This document shows, piece by piece, positions 24,315 to 37,400 of a DNA stretch of 64,000 nucleotides. This stretch comes from Scortum barcoo. Taxonomy: Eukaryota; Chordata; Actinopteri; Centrarchiformes; Terapontidae. Under the pieces are notes generated by a model that saw nothing but the letters and a program-made list of their open reading frames with translations, was not told the origin of the DNA and ran no database searches. Location: contig CM041538.1 in the NCBI GenBank assembly GCA_023238725.1, positions 308,182 to 372,181 of the forward strand. Reading direction: 5' to 3'. Every line of letters starts with the position of its first letter. Positions within the stretch are counted from its first letter, which is position 1. The position numbers and the translations under genes are program-made.

Positions 24315-24850
24315 GGAGACTAATTCAGCCCAAAGCCCAAAATCGCAAAACATTGTTTGCCTCGGAGGAGCTTTACAGTTTGTACAGTTGTGACACCCTC
24401 TGTCCTTAGACCATTGAACTGGGTCAGGAAAAACGTAAAAAAAAAAAAAAAAAAACCCTTTATGGGAAAAAGAAGAAACCTGAGGAAGAGCCACAGATGA
24501 GGGATCCCTCTCCCTGGGACGGACAGACGTGCAATAGATGCCACATGTACAGAGAACATCATCAATCATATATGGAGTTAAACATGGGTCGTAATAAACT
24601 GTAGCTATACTGAGTTCATTGGTTTAGTCCATGTGTGAAGGTATCACAGGTAATGGAAATGAGTCCGTGAGTCCAGGTGCATCTCTAGATGTCCTCATAT
24701 GGAGCTCTGGGCCACTCGACCTTCTCTCCACAACACAGACACAGATCATGTCCCCACCAGGCCAGTGAACCTCAGACAGATGGACCACAACCAGAATCAG
24801 TGAGGAACCTGCAAGACTGGAGAGAACAGGGAGGACCGGGGCTCCGACAA
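24315..24850 (+). repeat. Teleost interspersed repeat, copy 2 (about 0.5 kb)
   Basis: The same block order as copy 1, extended by CCATGTGTGAAGGTATCACAG, TCCTCATATGGAGCTCTGGG and AACCAGAATCAGTGAGGAACC. An internal poly-A run occurs at about 24439-24456. It aligns along its whole length with the reversed copy at 47985-48480. Confidence 0.75.
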
Positions 24851-25919
24851 TAACACACATTACACTTCACAGAACAGAAGTGTATTCACTTTAACCACTT
24901 CAACCACTTTAACCAGTCTATAGGCTGACACATTTTGCACTGCTGCCATATCTATTTGCGCTCTCTGTGATTTTGCCATGTCTTTGTTTTATTGCCATGT
25001 CTTAATTTAGTTGTATTCATTATGATGCTTATTTTGTTGTATTTTTCTTATTTTTGTTGTTTGCACCAAAGGTTTGAGAGAAACGTACTTTCAATCTTCT
25101 GCATGTCCTGCACATGCAGCATAATTGACAATAATGCAGAGCTTCACTTTGGCTTTGAAATAAGGGTAGAGGAAGCAGAGAAAGAGGGAGAGATGCCCGG
25201 TGCAGCCACACACACTGCAGGAGAGATGATGCTTGGAGTTTGCATGTGCTACTTTCATCAGCAGATCCACTGGTCACTTTTTCACTACAGTTTATTAACA
25301 ATACAGAGCAGTGTGTTCTGCTACTTGCTCTAAGGTGTCCCCTGTATTGTGTTTGTCCACTATCCATCCACTGCCGCCCCCTGCTGTTGAGCTGTTGCAG
25401 CTACACATAATAAAGTTTAAATGACCCATATTCTACTGTATGTGAATAACTGGACATTTAACTTCATACCTGTGGTTTGGGAAGTAAGTAGTTGATTCAA
25501 ATGAAAACTCAGTCAGCTTTGGTTTTACAGCCTAGAGGACTTCAAGAAAAATCTGAGCATGTTGTGATATGGATGAGAACAATGAAATTCTCTTTAAAGA
25601 TGAAAAAAATCCAATAAAGTAGTTTTCTAAATGCTTGTTATGATGACATAACACAAAAATGTATTAAATGAACTGCTTAAGTTTAAAGAACAGTATGTTC
25701 AACAAATATCTCAATCTGATCTCAAGATAATAAATCAGGACTCTGCTACACAGGGCACAACATCTTGTCAGTGAAGGGGAAGACAGAGAACACAAGCCAT
25801 TCAACAGCTTAAGAGGGTATCCAGGGTATCCAGACAGATGTTGTAAAGTACCAGTGATGTTGTTTAGTTTTTATTTTCATTTATTTTATATGTACAAGCA
25901 CGCCAGAATTTCGACAACA

Positions 25920-26190
25920 TCAGCCCTACTTCGGATCGCTTATCTGCTCTGATTTGTTCTTTAGGCCACACGCCCCGCCCAGTGTTATTGAGCAGCTTTG
26001 GTTTTGACACCGATTGACACTTGTATCAGCCACTCAACGGGCGCAAAGCGTCAGCTTTACGTTCACTTCAGTTCACTAACCAATCATTGGAAACGTTCCA
26101 CAGTCGCGACGCCATACGGACTGCACAATCCGCCATGTTGGTGAGGGATAATTGCAGTTTTTCAAAAACCTACCCGGAAGCACAGTTTTA
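25920..26190. promoter_or_regulatory. Orphan promoter-like GC-richer patch
   Basis: Within an AT-rich intergenic stretch this patch has clustered CpGs, GCCCCGCCC (Sp/KLF-like, about 25971-25979), CTAACCAATCATTGG (26076-26090, CCAAT), CCGCCATGTTGGTG (26129-26142, YY1-like) and ACCCGGAAGC (ETS-like). No coding exon that I recognise follows on either strand. It could be an unannotated or noncoding transcript start, or repeat-derived. Confidence 0.4.
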
Positions 26191-26199
26191 CGGTAGAAA

Positions 26200-27950
26200 G
26201 CTGGAAAAAAAATGTATTAGCTTTGTTTTAAAGAGTGTCGACCCTACGACACACACTAAAAATGTTACTTATAACAGTAAACCAATGAATCAAACTCTTA
26301 ATATCTGAAAATAATTCTCTTCTGCTGTAGAGAGCAGTTACAGAATTTAGATCTCCACACACCTCCATGCACACATCTTCCCCATTTCCTTCTTGACCCC
26401 TCCTGCTGATTCTGGCTGTCTGTGGGGCAGGAGCCAAAATGAAAAGGGCACCAGGGCCACCAGTGTTTATAAAGTCCCAATGCATTGATGGAACAACAAC
26501 ATTGATGGAACAACATTTCCTAATCCTGGTTATCCTGGTTAAGATTCAAATTGTTTTATTTATTTATGTACTTTGATTTAAAGTATAACCTACTACACCT
26601 ATGTAATAAAACAACCAGGGCACTATTACTATGTAACCATTTAGAGGCATATAGAGGCCACCTAATTTTCTAGTTCCTAGTGCACCTTAAATGGCACTGC
26701 ATCACATTTTATGCGCTGGAAGGGCTGGACTTCATTTTCATCATATTTCCTTGCACCTCAGGCCACTTAAATAGTGCACGTTTTATCTATCATAGGGGCA
26801 TCCAAGATGGCAGTTTTGTTATGCTTTTTTAACATTGGACCACCAGTCCAGCAGCAAGTACTATAGTAGCTGCTGCTGCATCTGCAGTGTAGTGCAGTAA
26901 ATGCAGTTGCAATGTTTTCTGTAAAAGGCTCAAGAGATTTTACAGTGTCTGCATTTTCCTATTTATGAAAGGTTTGAGCTTCCACCCTTGGGTGGCTATT
27001 TAAACAACCAATGGCCAGGTCTAAGAGGGTGAGGTCTTTTATTTTTCAGGCCACCAAATGACTCCACTGATGTTTAGTTTACCATTTAACTACTTGCAGC
27101 TGATTACTGGCAACTACTACTAATGATTAAACTACTACTAATGATTTCCTTGATGGATTCATTTTTTAATCCTTTTTACCATGTTTTATACACCTTAGTC
27201 CTTGTGCTTAGGTCTCTGTTTTTAGCCTGGTTTTAGCTGGCGATAAGACAAACTTTCTCTTGTGGACAGTAAAGTTGAAAGTTGCAGTAGTAGTCATAGT
27301 AGTAGTATACTTGTATATACTAGCAAAAGGCTAGTTGGAATAATAGAGGTACTAATGTGCACTATCGGTACTACTTACTGGTTTGTATTTGCAGAAAATA
27401 AATAAAACACTTTGCAGGCAAGTAAAATACATACAGTTCTTTTTACATTGATTTTGTAACCTAATACTTCCACTTAGTTGAGAAAATTTCAAGTGGAATC
27501 ACTCAACCTTATTTCCTACCTATTGACTGTTACTAGATATCAAAAATTCAATTAAAGTTATGCATTGATGAAATATGATAATTGGTAGATCCAGGTACCC
27601 AGTAGTATTTAAAGTAGTAACAGCACCTGGACTAAATACACTTTCTTCTGAGATAGTCATAGATAAAATAAAATTTAAATATGTAAAAACAGTATTTCAG
27701 AATGAGTTCCCTATTTATGAAGACTTCAGGACCTCTTGAGATAACAGCCTACAATGTATAGCCTGGGTGTTATGATCTTTTGTAAAAACAGTGTACCAGT
27801 ACAGTACGTACCAATACACATATGTAGGGATTGGGAAACAAGGTGTGTAGTTATGGAATAAGAGTAACAGTTTGAAGTTTTACAAAGAACTTATACCGTA
27901 GTTGTTTTTTAAACTATTAATAGCAGTTACTCGCTATAGTGGGTCGGTTT
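26200..27950. other. Gene-free stretch upstream of ptma
   Basis: AT-rich, with CTGCTGCTGCATCTGCAG near 26870 and AGTAGTAGT near 27296. Nothing recognisable as a gene; may contain distal ptma control sequence. Confidence 0.45.
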
Positions 27951-27960
27951 AGCCAAATCT

Positions 27961-28158
27961 GAGATCATGACTAAATTATAATGTGCTGGACCGAACAATT
28001 TACAAGTGGGTGCATGTGTGTGTTAGCAACGAAGGGCAGGTGTGATTTTACAGTGTGTGCATGTGTCTGTGTGTGTTTGTGAGAAAGAGGATAATGATAC
28101 AGTAAAGATCAGAGACTTGTGTGGATGCTCCATAACGAGATAACACACACACACACAC
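27961..28158 (+). repeat. Left arm of inverted duplication around ptma exon 1
   Basis: From GAGATCATGACTAAATTATA to ATAACGAGATAACACACAC. The reverse complement of 29898-30095 reads the same with only a handful of substitutions. Inner end is the (CA)n(CG)n tract. Confidence 0.92.
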
Positions 28159-28176
28159 GCGCGCGCGCGCGCGCGA
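28142..28176. repeat. (CA)n(CG)n alternating purine-pyrimidine tract
   Basis: An uninterrupted run of CA then CG dinucleotides, about 35 bp, 60 bp upstream of the ptma CCAAT box. CA/CG alternation is the classic left-handed (Z) DNA-forming composition. Confidence 0.9.
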
Positions 28177-28234
28177 AAGGGGGTTGTCTATTGTTTCCCC
28201 GGGCCTATTGCAGGCTGACTGTTTTCAAAGCTAA

Positions 28235-28320
28235 TCGACCAATCATCGTGTTCTTCCAGATACCTTTCTCCTCCCACTGGTCTATATAAAGGCAGGAGGC
28301 GGGAGGAAAGGTTGGTGAAC
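28235..28320 (+). promoter_or_regulatory. ptma: ptma core promoter: CCAAT and TATA boxes
   Basis: GACCAATC at 28237-28244 and TATATAAA at 28283-28290 are spaced as in a CCAAT/TATA promoter, about 150 nt before the ATG at 28441. Transcription should begin near 28310-28320. The region directly upstream is a (CA)n(CG)n tract. The 5' leader contains AATAAA at 28375-28380, which does not belong in a leader and may be inactive. Confidence 0.65.
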
Positions 28321-28440
28321 ACGCCGCTGATACGATAAAGAACTACATCCGCACTGTCTGGAAGAAAAGATTTCAATAAAAGCCTTTTTCATTTTACAAT
28401 AATTTACAATAATACATTAATATATTTTTCTAAACTTAAC

Positions 28441-31400
28441 ATGGCGGACAGTAAAGTGGAAAACAGCGGAGAACTGAGCGCCAAGGTAAGAGCAAGAGAA
28501 GGAGAGATATAAATCTAAATTGACGGAGGAGTTAGAAAAAACATTGTATTCCTAACTGTATTACTCATTTGCCTATTTAGAGCACCGTGTCGATATGAAG
28601 TAAGTCCCCTGTTTGTTAAATACTGGACATTAAATGGACATTAAACTCTATACTGTTATAGTCCCTTGAAGTGCCAAGATAGCCACATAAAGCAGCTGTG
28701 TGATTCAATGAAGTGGGAAGACAGATGTAGGAAAAGAAAAACATCAATTCCTCTGTGGGCTTAAACCTCCCTGTTTACTCTGCACGGAAACCGACGTGGA
28801 GAGGTTGAAACGTGCCTATTTGTCATTTTACAAACAAGATTTGTCGGCTGCATAGTGGTCCCATCCGTGTTGCTTTCTCGGTTATGTTGTTGTTCTGTGC
28901 CAATCTGTCGCCAAACTCACTGAAAGGTTTGACAATTGAAGTTACGCAGCTTAATAATTGTTACATTACACCACATATGAACCACTTGGAGCCTCTCTTA
29001 ACCAAAGCAGCTATTTAATTGAAATACAGGTTTTCATAATTTAACTACCACCCACCGCACAGTATTTCCATTCAAGACTGTAAGAATAACAACGGACCTT
29101 GATTATGCTAACAAAAAGAAACTCGACCTTGTTATAACAGTTGCGGTTTGCTGCTTTTTACTTAGGGAATGCCTGGTCCATATTAACGATATTGAGCTTT
29201 TGTGTCACGGATAATAATGTGTAGCCTAATCTTGTGGACATGTATACCCAAGCAAAATGTAAATAGCATATTAAAATAATATTCTGATGGAGTTTTGTTT
29301 GGAGTTCTGACTGCGCAGTGAAACGACGTGCACGACCAGTACAGTGATAATATTTTCAGTATCCGTGCTGAAACTCCGGTGGTATATTTGTTACCGCTGT
29401 TGAGGTTATCACCAGACTACAGGCTCGCTCCTCCCAGTCTTCTACCTGGTGTCTCTGGTGAGTGAGGGCTGCTGAGGCAGTAGTATTGATTCCAGCGAGC
29501 AGCGTCCACCAGCATGTCAGGCAGTGAAGTCGAAATAGACAGCCAGAAAGATGGACAGATGGATGGATGGATGATAGATAGATAATAAACATATGGATGG
29601 ATAGATGGATAGACAGGTGGATGATAGATGAATGGACTGATGATAAATTGATGGATCAATGGATAGGTGATAGATAAGAGTTAAGATAAGCTTCTAGCAG
29701 CATTGGATGCTCAAAAGTTTGACAGCTGTTGAATTAAGTTTGAGTGATGGAGGGATATTTAGACCAAGTGTTTTGTCTTTATGATAAGGTAGCAGGAAGC
29801 ATATTTGTGGTACTTGTTGTGTAAGCAACATTTAGAGTAGTGGCCACAGTGACGATAGAAGACAATGGAGGTTGCTCTGGAACAATGTCTGAATTTCATG
29901 TGTGTGTGTGTATTATCTCGTTATGGAGCATCCACACAAGTCTCTGATCTTTACTGTATCACTATCCTCTTTCTCACAAACACACACAGACACATGCACA
30001 CACTGTAAAATCACACTTGCCCTTCGTTGCTAACACACACATGCACCCACTTGTAAATTGTTCGGTCCAGCACATTATCATTAAGTCATGATCTCAGTAC
30101 TAATGTAGCTGATTGAGACAGTAATGTCCAGGTGACTTTGAAGTACAGTGCTGCTGGGGAGGTCTGAGGAGCTTTGTCAGAAGCAATACATTTATTTGGT
30201 TTATCCATTTCTTTGCTGCTGGGAGTTGGAGTCAGTCTGTAGCTTCCTTGCTGGGCTCAGGGCTGAATAAACTGCTGTAGTGACTGTCAGCCTTAATTTT
30301 CAGCCAGCCAGCAGGAGGTGGGTGGGATTTAGAAAGAACTAGTCAATAGTAGGTCTGGGCTTCAAAGCACCACCTGTCTGTTAAAGGCAACTTACAACCT
30401 AGCTTCATGAAAGTGAGGAGGATGGAAGGGAGTTTCCCCCTTTCAGCAGGATCCAAGTGTGTCTGCTGCCTACCAGAAAGCCCAGTTCTGAAGTTAGCAC
30501 CAAACTACATGAACTGTTATCTGTTTGGTTCATAGTTGGGGATGCATTCACTTTTATGAATAATAACTGCCTAATAATGTTCTTGGTAATTCTAGCCATG
30601 ATAAATAAATGTATGAATGAATGTAATGTAATAAATGTGAAAATATGTAAATATGTAATAAAATGACACTTGGAAGTGACTAGTGAATCATCTGCATTGA
30701 AAAGCATTCAGAATAGTATATTAGAAATGTACCCAGGCGTAAGATATCGATAAAGAATCTACCTTATGAAAATGCATTATTCCCTTCTACACAGAAGATG
30801 AAGAGAATGCTGCCATAGTGCCGAGACAGTTTGACCACAGAAGTGAGTGAGACAGAAGGAGCACACAAAGATAATACAACATTCACAGAGGCGTGTAGAC
30901 CTTTACATAGTATTTTGATGCAGAGAACTGAACATTGACCTATCTCACTCATTAGTAAACAAATGGACTGTTATGCATTGTTAGACTCTATGATTAGATT
31001 ATTTATTTTGTCCTTACATTTTGTTCGAATGTTTGTGTCTAAGAATATGTTTGCTCTCAGGAGCTGAAGGACAAGAAACAGGGTGAAGAGACAGAGAATG
31101 GAGAGGATGCTTCTGCCAACGGCAAAATCGTAATCCCTTGTGTCTCTCTCAGCTTGTACAACATGAATGATCCTTGTCGCTATTCTTGTGATTAATATAA
31201 CTTTGTCTCACGTGGCAGGAAGAGGAGGATGGTGAGCAGGAGAACGAGGTAGAAGATGAGGAGGAAGTGGGAGAAGAGGAGGAGGAGGAAGATGGTGAGG
31301 GTAGGTGTCTTCATTCCATGATGAACAAAATGCGATGGAGAAAGAGAAAGACATTTAAGGTCATGGTACCCAGCCAGCACACAACTGACACTATCACTTT

Positions 31401-34400
31401 CATTATCTGTAACAGTAATTGGAAGAACAGGAATCCAAATAATTTGACTTTGACACTATAGCAGCTTTTAGACAAGACACAGTTAGATGGTTTGCAGAAT
31501 CTGGCAGGTGTTGCCTTTTAAACAGTACAGCATTTTAAATTACAAAGCAGTGCTTCAAGCAACAAAACAGAACAGAGTTATATTATAACCTCTACTATGG
31601 TTTAATTTCAGTATTCTATAATGCACTTAAGTATTAAGCTTCCTTGGAGTGTAATGTAACATATCAACATGGTGCAGGTACAGAAACAGAATTAAACAGT
31701 CAGTGTATTAGCCAAACCAGCTATTTTCACTGTATTCCCTATTAATCCAATCCAAAGGGTTGGTCTATCTGGTGACTGTGTAACTTCATAATATATTTCA
31801 GACTGTACTTACATCAGTATAAATGTGTTAAACCCATACGCAATTAAGTTCTTTTCAGTGTGTATTTATAAGGTCAGACAGGATTTTCTGAGGATTTGGA
31901 GCGATAAACTAAAAAATGCAAGTAAGACAATGCATTAGTCAGTGCAGCTTTATCCTGATAATGAATCATCAAACATAATGCATTTAAGACTAATTAAGAC
32001 TGGGAGAACACTTTAGTTTATAGAGTACTCCCCGTGAAGATTACATGCAAAGTCAATTACTTCTATTAGATATTTGCCACCACCCTTAATATTGTAATAA
32101 GTGAATTATATTTATAGATAGCTAGAGGGAAAGTCAGTTCTGTGTTGTGCACATTTTTGCCATTACTGTCAAAATTGTTAATGTGAAGGGAGAGCCTAAA
32201 TATCAGCCAGAAAACTAGGCTAAATAATACTGGAAGTCTATGACTAGTCTATGATATCACAATACACAGTATACAGCACATTATATAACGTTGAATGATA
32301 TAATGTAGAAATTAATATTTTATTGGACAGGTGTATGTTTGAAAAGTGAGAACTATTTACATTAATACCACAAAACCCCATATTTAATCTGCTGGAACAA
32401 GGTAGTCCAGAATGACCATTCTCACATTTGATACTGGGTCATTATTTTACATTTGACCTATTCATACTAGCTTGCTGTAAGGCTGATCACCACTGTGAAC
32501 TGCTGTTCACACAGGTCCAAACACTTCACAGCAAAATAACATAAAATATCAGTATTTCTTTTGCACTTTTCTGAAATGTTCACACTAAAGATTCAGTCTA
32601 ATGAGTACAGATCAAATCATTCAAATCATCAGTCATTTTCTATTCATTTGAACATGTATTCAGTTGTACAAAACCATAGAACTGTCATTTAAAATGATGA
32701 TCTCATTAACGTAAATTATAGTGGTTATGTTCCTTAGTTCTCTTCTCTGTTTGGAAGGAAAGAAACCTCTTTAGCAGCAGGTGTCTTATTCAGCCCTCTG
32801 GCAACTTCCAAAATATCTCCCAAATAAGTTAAAAGTTAAGGTTATTTTTGTAAGTTATAAGCTGTATATCCACTTTTGTCCATCTTTAATTATAGTTAGT
32901 CTCCCTTATTCATTATTTCACTGTTGAACTTTTCATAATAATTTGGGATTCCTCAAATGTTACTGCCAAATTAGAATATTCCCACTGTTTCATCCAGAGT
33001 ATCTTTCATAGTTTATATCATAATTCATTCTTAACCTGTTAAGCCACAGCCTCTTTTTTAGGCCTCTGCTTGAAAGTCACATACTCAAACTGAATAGAGT
33101 AGATCTCTGCATCTACAAGGTGTATTTGAACAATTTTGGTGTGATAATAAAGGGAACACTTGTGAAATTTGTTCACATGTGTAAGTATCAGTATTTATGT
33201 CCCTGGCTCAGAGTAATTTAAGATGGCACACATAAATGAAAGAGTTCATTTCTGCCTAATAAAAATTCACACACCCACAAAATCTCTTTGAAATGATGCA
33301 GTAGCAGCTCTAAATCTAAACCAAAGCATAGCAAAATTGATTCTTGTTGACTGATTGATTCTCTTCTCATTGGCCATGAAACTGTTTGTCCTTCTCTTAG
33401 TATTTCCTGACATCTCTACCCTGTCTTTCGCACTCTGCCCAAATCCCAGTGGTTCCCCTTGATGATGTAAATATTTTAAAATGGCTCTGTTCCAAGCAGT
33501 GTTGCAGTGTCAATTATTTCTGTTTAGAAAGCTACTGTTCGGGCCATTGAAATCAACTGAAAATATAAATATACTGTGTTTTGGGGTGGAGTAGATTTGA
33601 TTCCATTATGATTCAGACGATCCTGATTCGATTATTAAACTATTCTTGATGCATCCCGATGGATTGCAATGTACCTCAGTTTCGGATTTCTATATTTGGA
33701 TTGTTTACACTATCAATACAAACTGTCTCCAGACATCTGTTTTTAAAAAAACAGGCGGTGGATTTATTTCTTTTGTTGCTTGCAGTTGCTCAGCCATCTT
33801 CTTCTTCTTTGATCTGTATTGACGGTTGGTAAACAGTGATTTGGTTCTGACACCAACTGGAATACAGTGTCAATCAGGATGCTGCTTTGCCATCTTTGTG
33901 CTGTCTAGAATCTGAACATGGCGCACATATTCTATGTAATAATAGCACTAACCTACAGAAATGGTAGATCGTCGAAAAATAAATGATAGACTTTTCTGCA
34001 TCGAAACAGAATCATTCCACAAGGCATCACAATACATCACAGAATTTCCCCATCCCTACTGTGGTTATTAACATCATAGTCACCTATAGCCTTCATAATA
34101 CTGTCAATGCATCGTTTCCCTCTCATGTGCAGATATACACTGGCATTGCCCTGATGATATATTATGAGTGTATTATGAGTTATGAGTATTATGAATTCCT
34201 GTGGTATTGTCCTGCATACATACAATGTGTTTACATTGTCAATGAACATGTGTATGCGTTTAAATCTCACAAATCCACACATAAAGACAGATTATACACC
34301 TACTGAGGTGTTGGTCACCAGAGCTCACAGTAATTCACACTAGTCACCTGATGAAAAGTATTATGCTGTAACATACACTTTACTGTCATTAAATGGAGGA

Positions 34401-37400
34401 CAGTTTCTGGACAGTAATGGACATTCACTCCAGTACATTGGTCAGAATGCATTTGACAGGGATACAGTATTTGTTCAATATAAACAGGAAACAAAAGTAC
34501 AGAGTGTAGGTAATAGATTTACAATAAGTAAATAGGCTTCACATTCTTGGATTTCCCCAGGATAAATTATACATACTCATAACTGAACAAATTAACTAAA
34601 TTATTATTATGCAATCCTCATGTAATGTTATAAGTTCACTTAATATCAGAATCTTATGAATGTACAATGGATGCCAAAATCAAACAAAGAACACTGACAT
34701 AATGTTCAAAGACAGTGAGACACCACTAAATATTCTACAGATTGAAATAGGTCAAATGCAGCCCTGTTACATAAGGAAAGAGTGCCGCTATAATGTTGAA
34801 ATGTTGTCACTGGGCTACTGCTTTTAATTTCTGGGTCTTTTTTACAGTCATCCTCAAGTATCTCAGATTGAGAAGAACAGAAATGATGGATAAGAGGAGT
34901 CTGCAGCAATATTTACTATAAGATCAGCATAATTTTGTAATAACTCTGTAGCAACCACATAGTAATGCGATGGAAGTAGTGCTATCCAGGTCTGGTAATC
35001 CATGCAAGATGATGCATACCATTATCTTGTGTCCGTCTAACCGGCTGTAATTATCTGTGAGTATTCAGGTGACGAAGACGATGATGAAGATGATGAACCT
35101 GATGGGCCAACTGGGAAGAGAGCACCTGAGGATGATGATGATGAGGAGGTGAGGAAAGGTTGACTTAAAACATGCTCTTGATTCTAAAAACAGCTGTGAC
35201 TGAAGATGCACATTGCAGCTAAAAGTGACAGGAGATCACTCACATTACACGACAGCTTTCACCCTTCAAATGAGCAGAGTCTCAACCAGAAAAAGATGGT
35301 TACAGCCTTAAACCTTAGAATAATTTAAACACACCAGAAAAATTATGCCATTTTTCAGTCCGCTTTCTTTTAGTTTCATCTATCTATGCAGATACTTTTG
35401 GTTTTATTTTTTGTTTTAAGATATTTATCTGATGTCTCTAAATATGCAACAATACACTGAAAGCAAAGTGCTCACAATTTTGAAAAATAAAATTTAAGTA
35501 ATTTAGCTGCACCATGTACAGGATCAGTGCTCATGTTATGTTCTCCAGAACACAAGGTCCACACATTGCATAAGGATTATTTGTTTTGGTAGATCTGATC
35601 TGAAATTGGCTGAATTTAGATCCAAATATAGCATTGATATAACTCAACGGCTGTCATTGATGATGCAAAATGTTCTTTATCATTTAATTTATTGTTAGAG
35701 ACATTTAACAATGTGAATTAACCTGATAACTTAAGCAGACAGATAGACAGATAGCCAAGCCGCACATAACAGTCTGTATTTTTGGTGATGTTTGAGTTCT
35801 GTTTGAAATGTTGCATTTTAAACAACATAGCACTTCAGAAAACAGTAACTTTGTTTACCTCACTCCACTTCCGTAGTTAGCTCTGCTGATGCTGATGTAA
35901 GGTGTCTCAAATGACAGCAGAGACAGGCTGTTCAGTCATCCAGTGAGCATCAATACCCTGCTGCTTGATTTTATTTTGTCTTCATCGTTGTCACACAAGT
36001 CAAACATCTCAACAAGTGAGGGGTCTGCATGTTCCCTGTCCATTCTGTGGTTCATATGTTGCTCAAACATGGTGAGTTCAGACCCTTTCACCATGACATG
36101 TTGGTCTGCAAGCTGTCTTTTTGGGTGGTGCCTATGAGAGCAGAGAAAGGATGTCTATTGAGCGTGGGGTCGCAGCCATGGGGTGACACTGGTTCCTTCC
36201 AGCTGCAGCCATCGAGATGCTCACTCAAAATGAACTTGCTTGACATTATTATGCATGACACTGCCAATGAGATTTCTTTACCTCAATCAGAGGTACCCAC
36301 TAACCCCTGGCAAAAACTAATGGCAGTGAATGTTGTATCCATCACCTTCACCATCATCTTTTATAAGCTCAAAAACTACATTTGCAAGGATTTAGAAGAA
36401 AGTGGACTTAGCTTTAAAGGTTTTGGAGCCCACCTCCAAAGTCGCTCTTATTCTGTTTTTAGCTTGTTTTCCTTCAGTGGTCTTCTTCTGTTTAATTGTG
36501 CTTTTCCCTTAAGCTGTTGTTGGCAAAGGAGTTAATGCATGCTTGGGGGAGGAGAGATGACGTTACAAAAAGACTACATAAAGACTTTAAATCACAGACT
36601 TGTGTGAAAAATAAAGAGCAGTTAGGTTGTCAGTTGATGCAAATGTCCAACACTGGCTGAAAAGAAGTGGAATTGCAAGGCCAAAAAGATCTGGTTTAAT
36701 CATGGTGGTGAATCTGTCTGTTAGCCGTCAGATACTCTGTCCTATAGATATCATAGTATTATCTAAAATCATTTCACACATCTTTATTATGTGCAGACAG
36801 TACAATGAATTTTACTAAACAAGGTATTGACTGATGGCTTATTCTACAGGGCTGCAATTTCCTAATCATGAAAAAGAGTTTATTTAATTAAGTTTTATCA
36901 ATTTCTAGTGCAAATAACTGCTCCATTTAATAGAGCTTGGCAGAAAATACAAAATAAAGTATAGCCCTGTACCTTTATATTGCTTTTTTTTTATGATTCT
37001 TTGACATATTTCTATGTATTATTTTCTTTTTTAATCATACTTGTATGCTCTGTACCTGCATTTTTTAACTGATCGGTCTTTTGCCAAGAACATGGTATAA
37101 TAAACAAAGCAGGTTTAGATTTTAGATTATCTCTGCATGTTAGTGAGCATGGAGCTGTGATTTAATGACGCATTTTTTTTATAGGTGTATGGTCACCATG
37201 CTTCACCTTAACACAGCACAGTCCACATCATAGAATCTCTGCTTTTTTCAAACCAGCTGATTACATTTCCCCAGACATTTGAAGAGGGAGCTGTGGATGA
37301 TGTGGTTATGACTGCTACTACTTTTTACTAAACATTGTAGTATTTACTTGAGATGGTGACTCTCATCGTGTTCTTCCTTATGTCCAGGATGAAGTTAAAA

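Noticed and set aside
33144..33166. Match to the Tc1 terminal sequence (AATAAAGGGAACACTT)
   Set aside because: Only about 16 bp, no partner end or body; too short to call an element.
33983..34306. 107-aa open frame in ptma intron 3
   Set aside because: Low-complexity AT-rich content, no motif, no flanking gene signals.
36029..36535. 168-aa open frame in ptma intron 4
   Set aside because: No recognisable domain, odd composition, no splice or promoter context; probably chance or repeat-derived.
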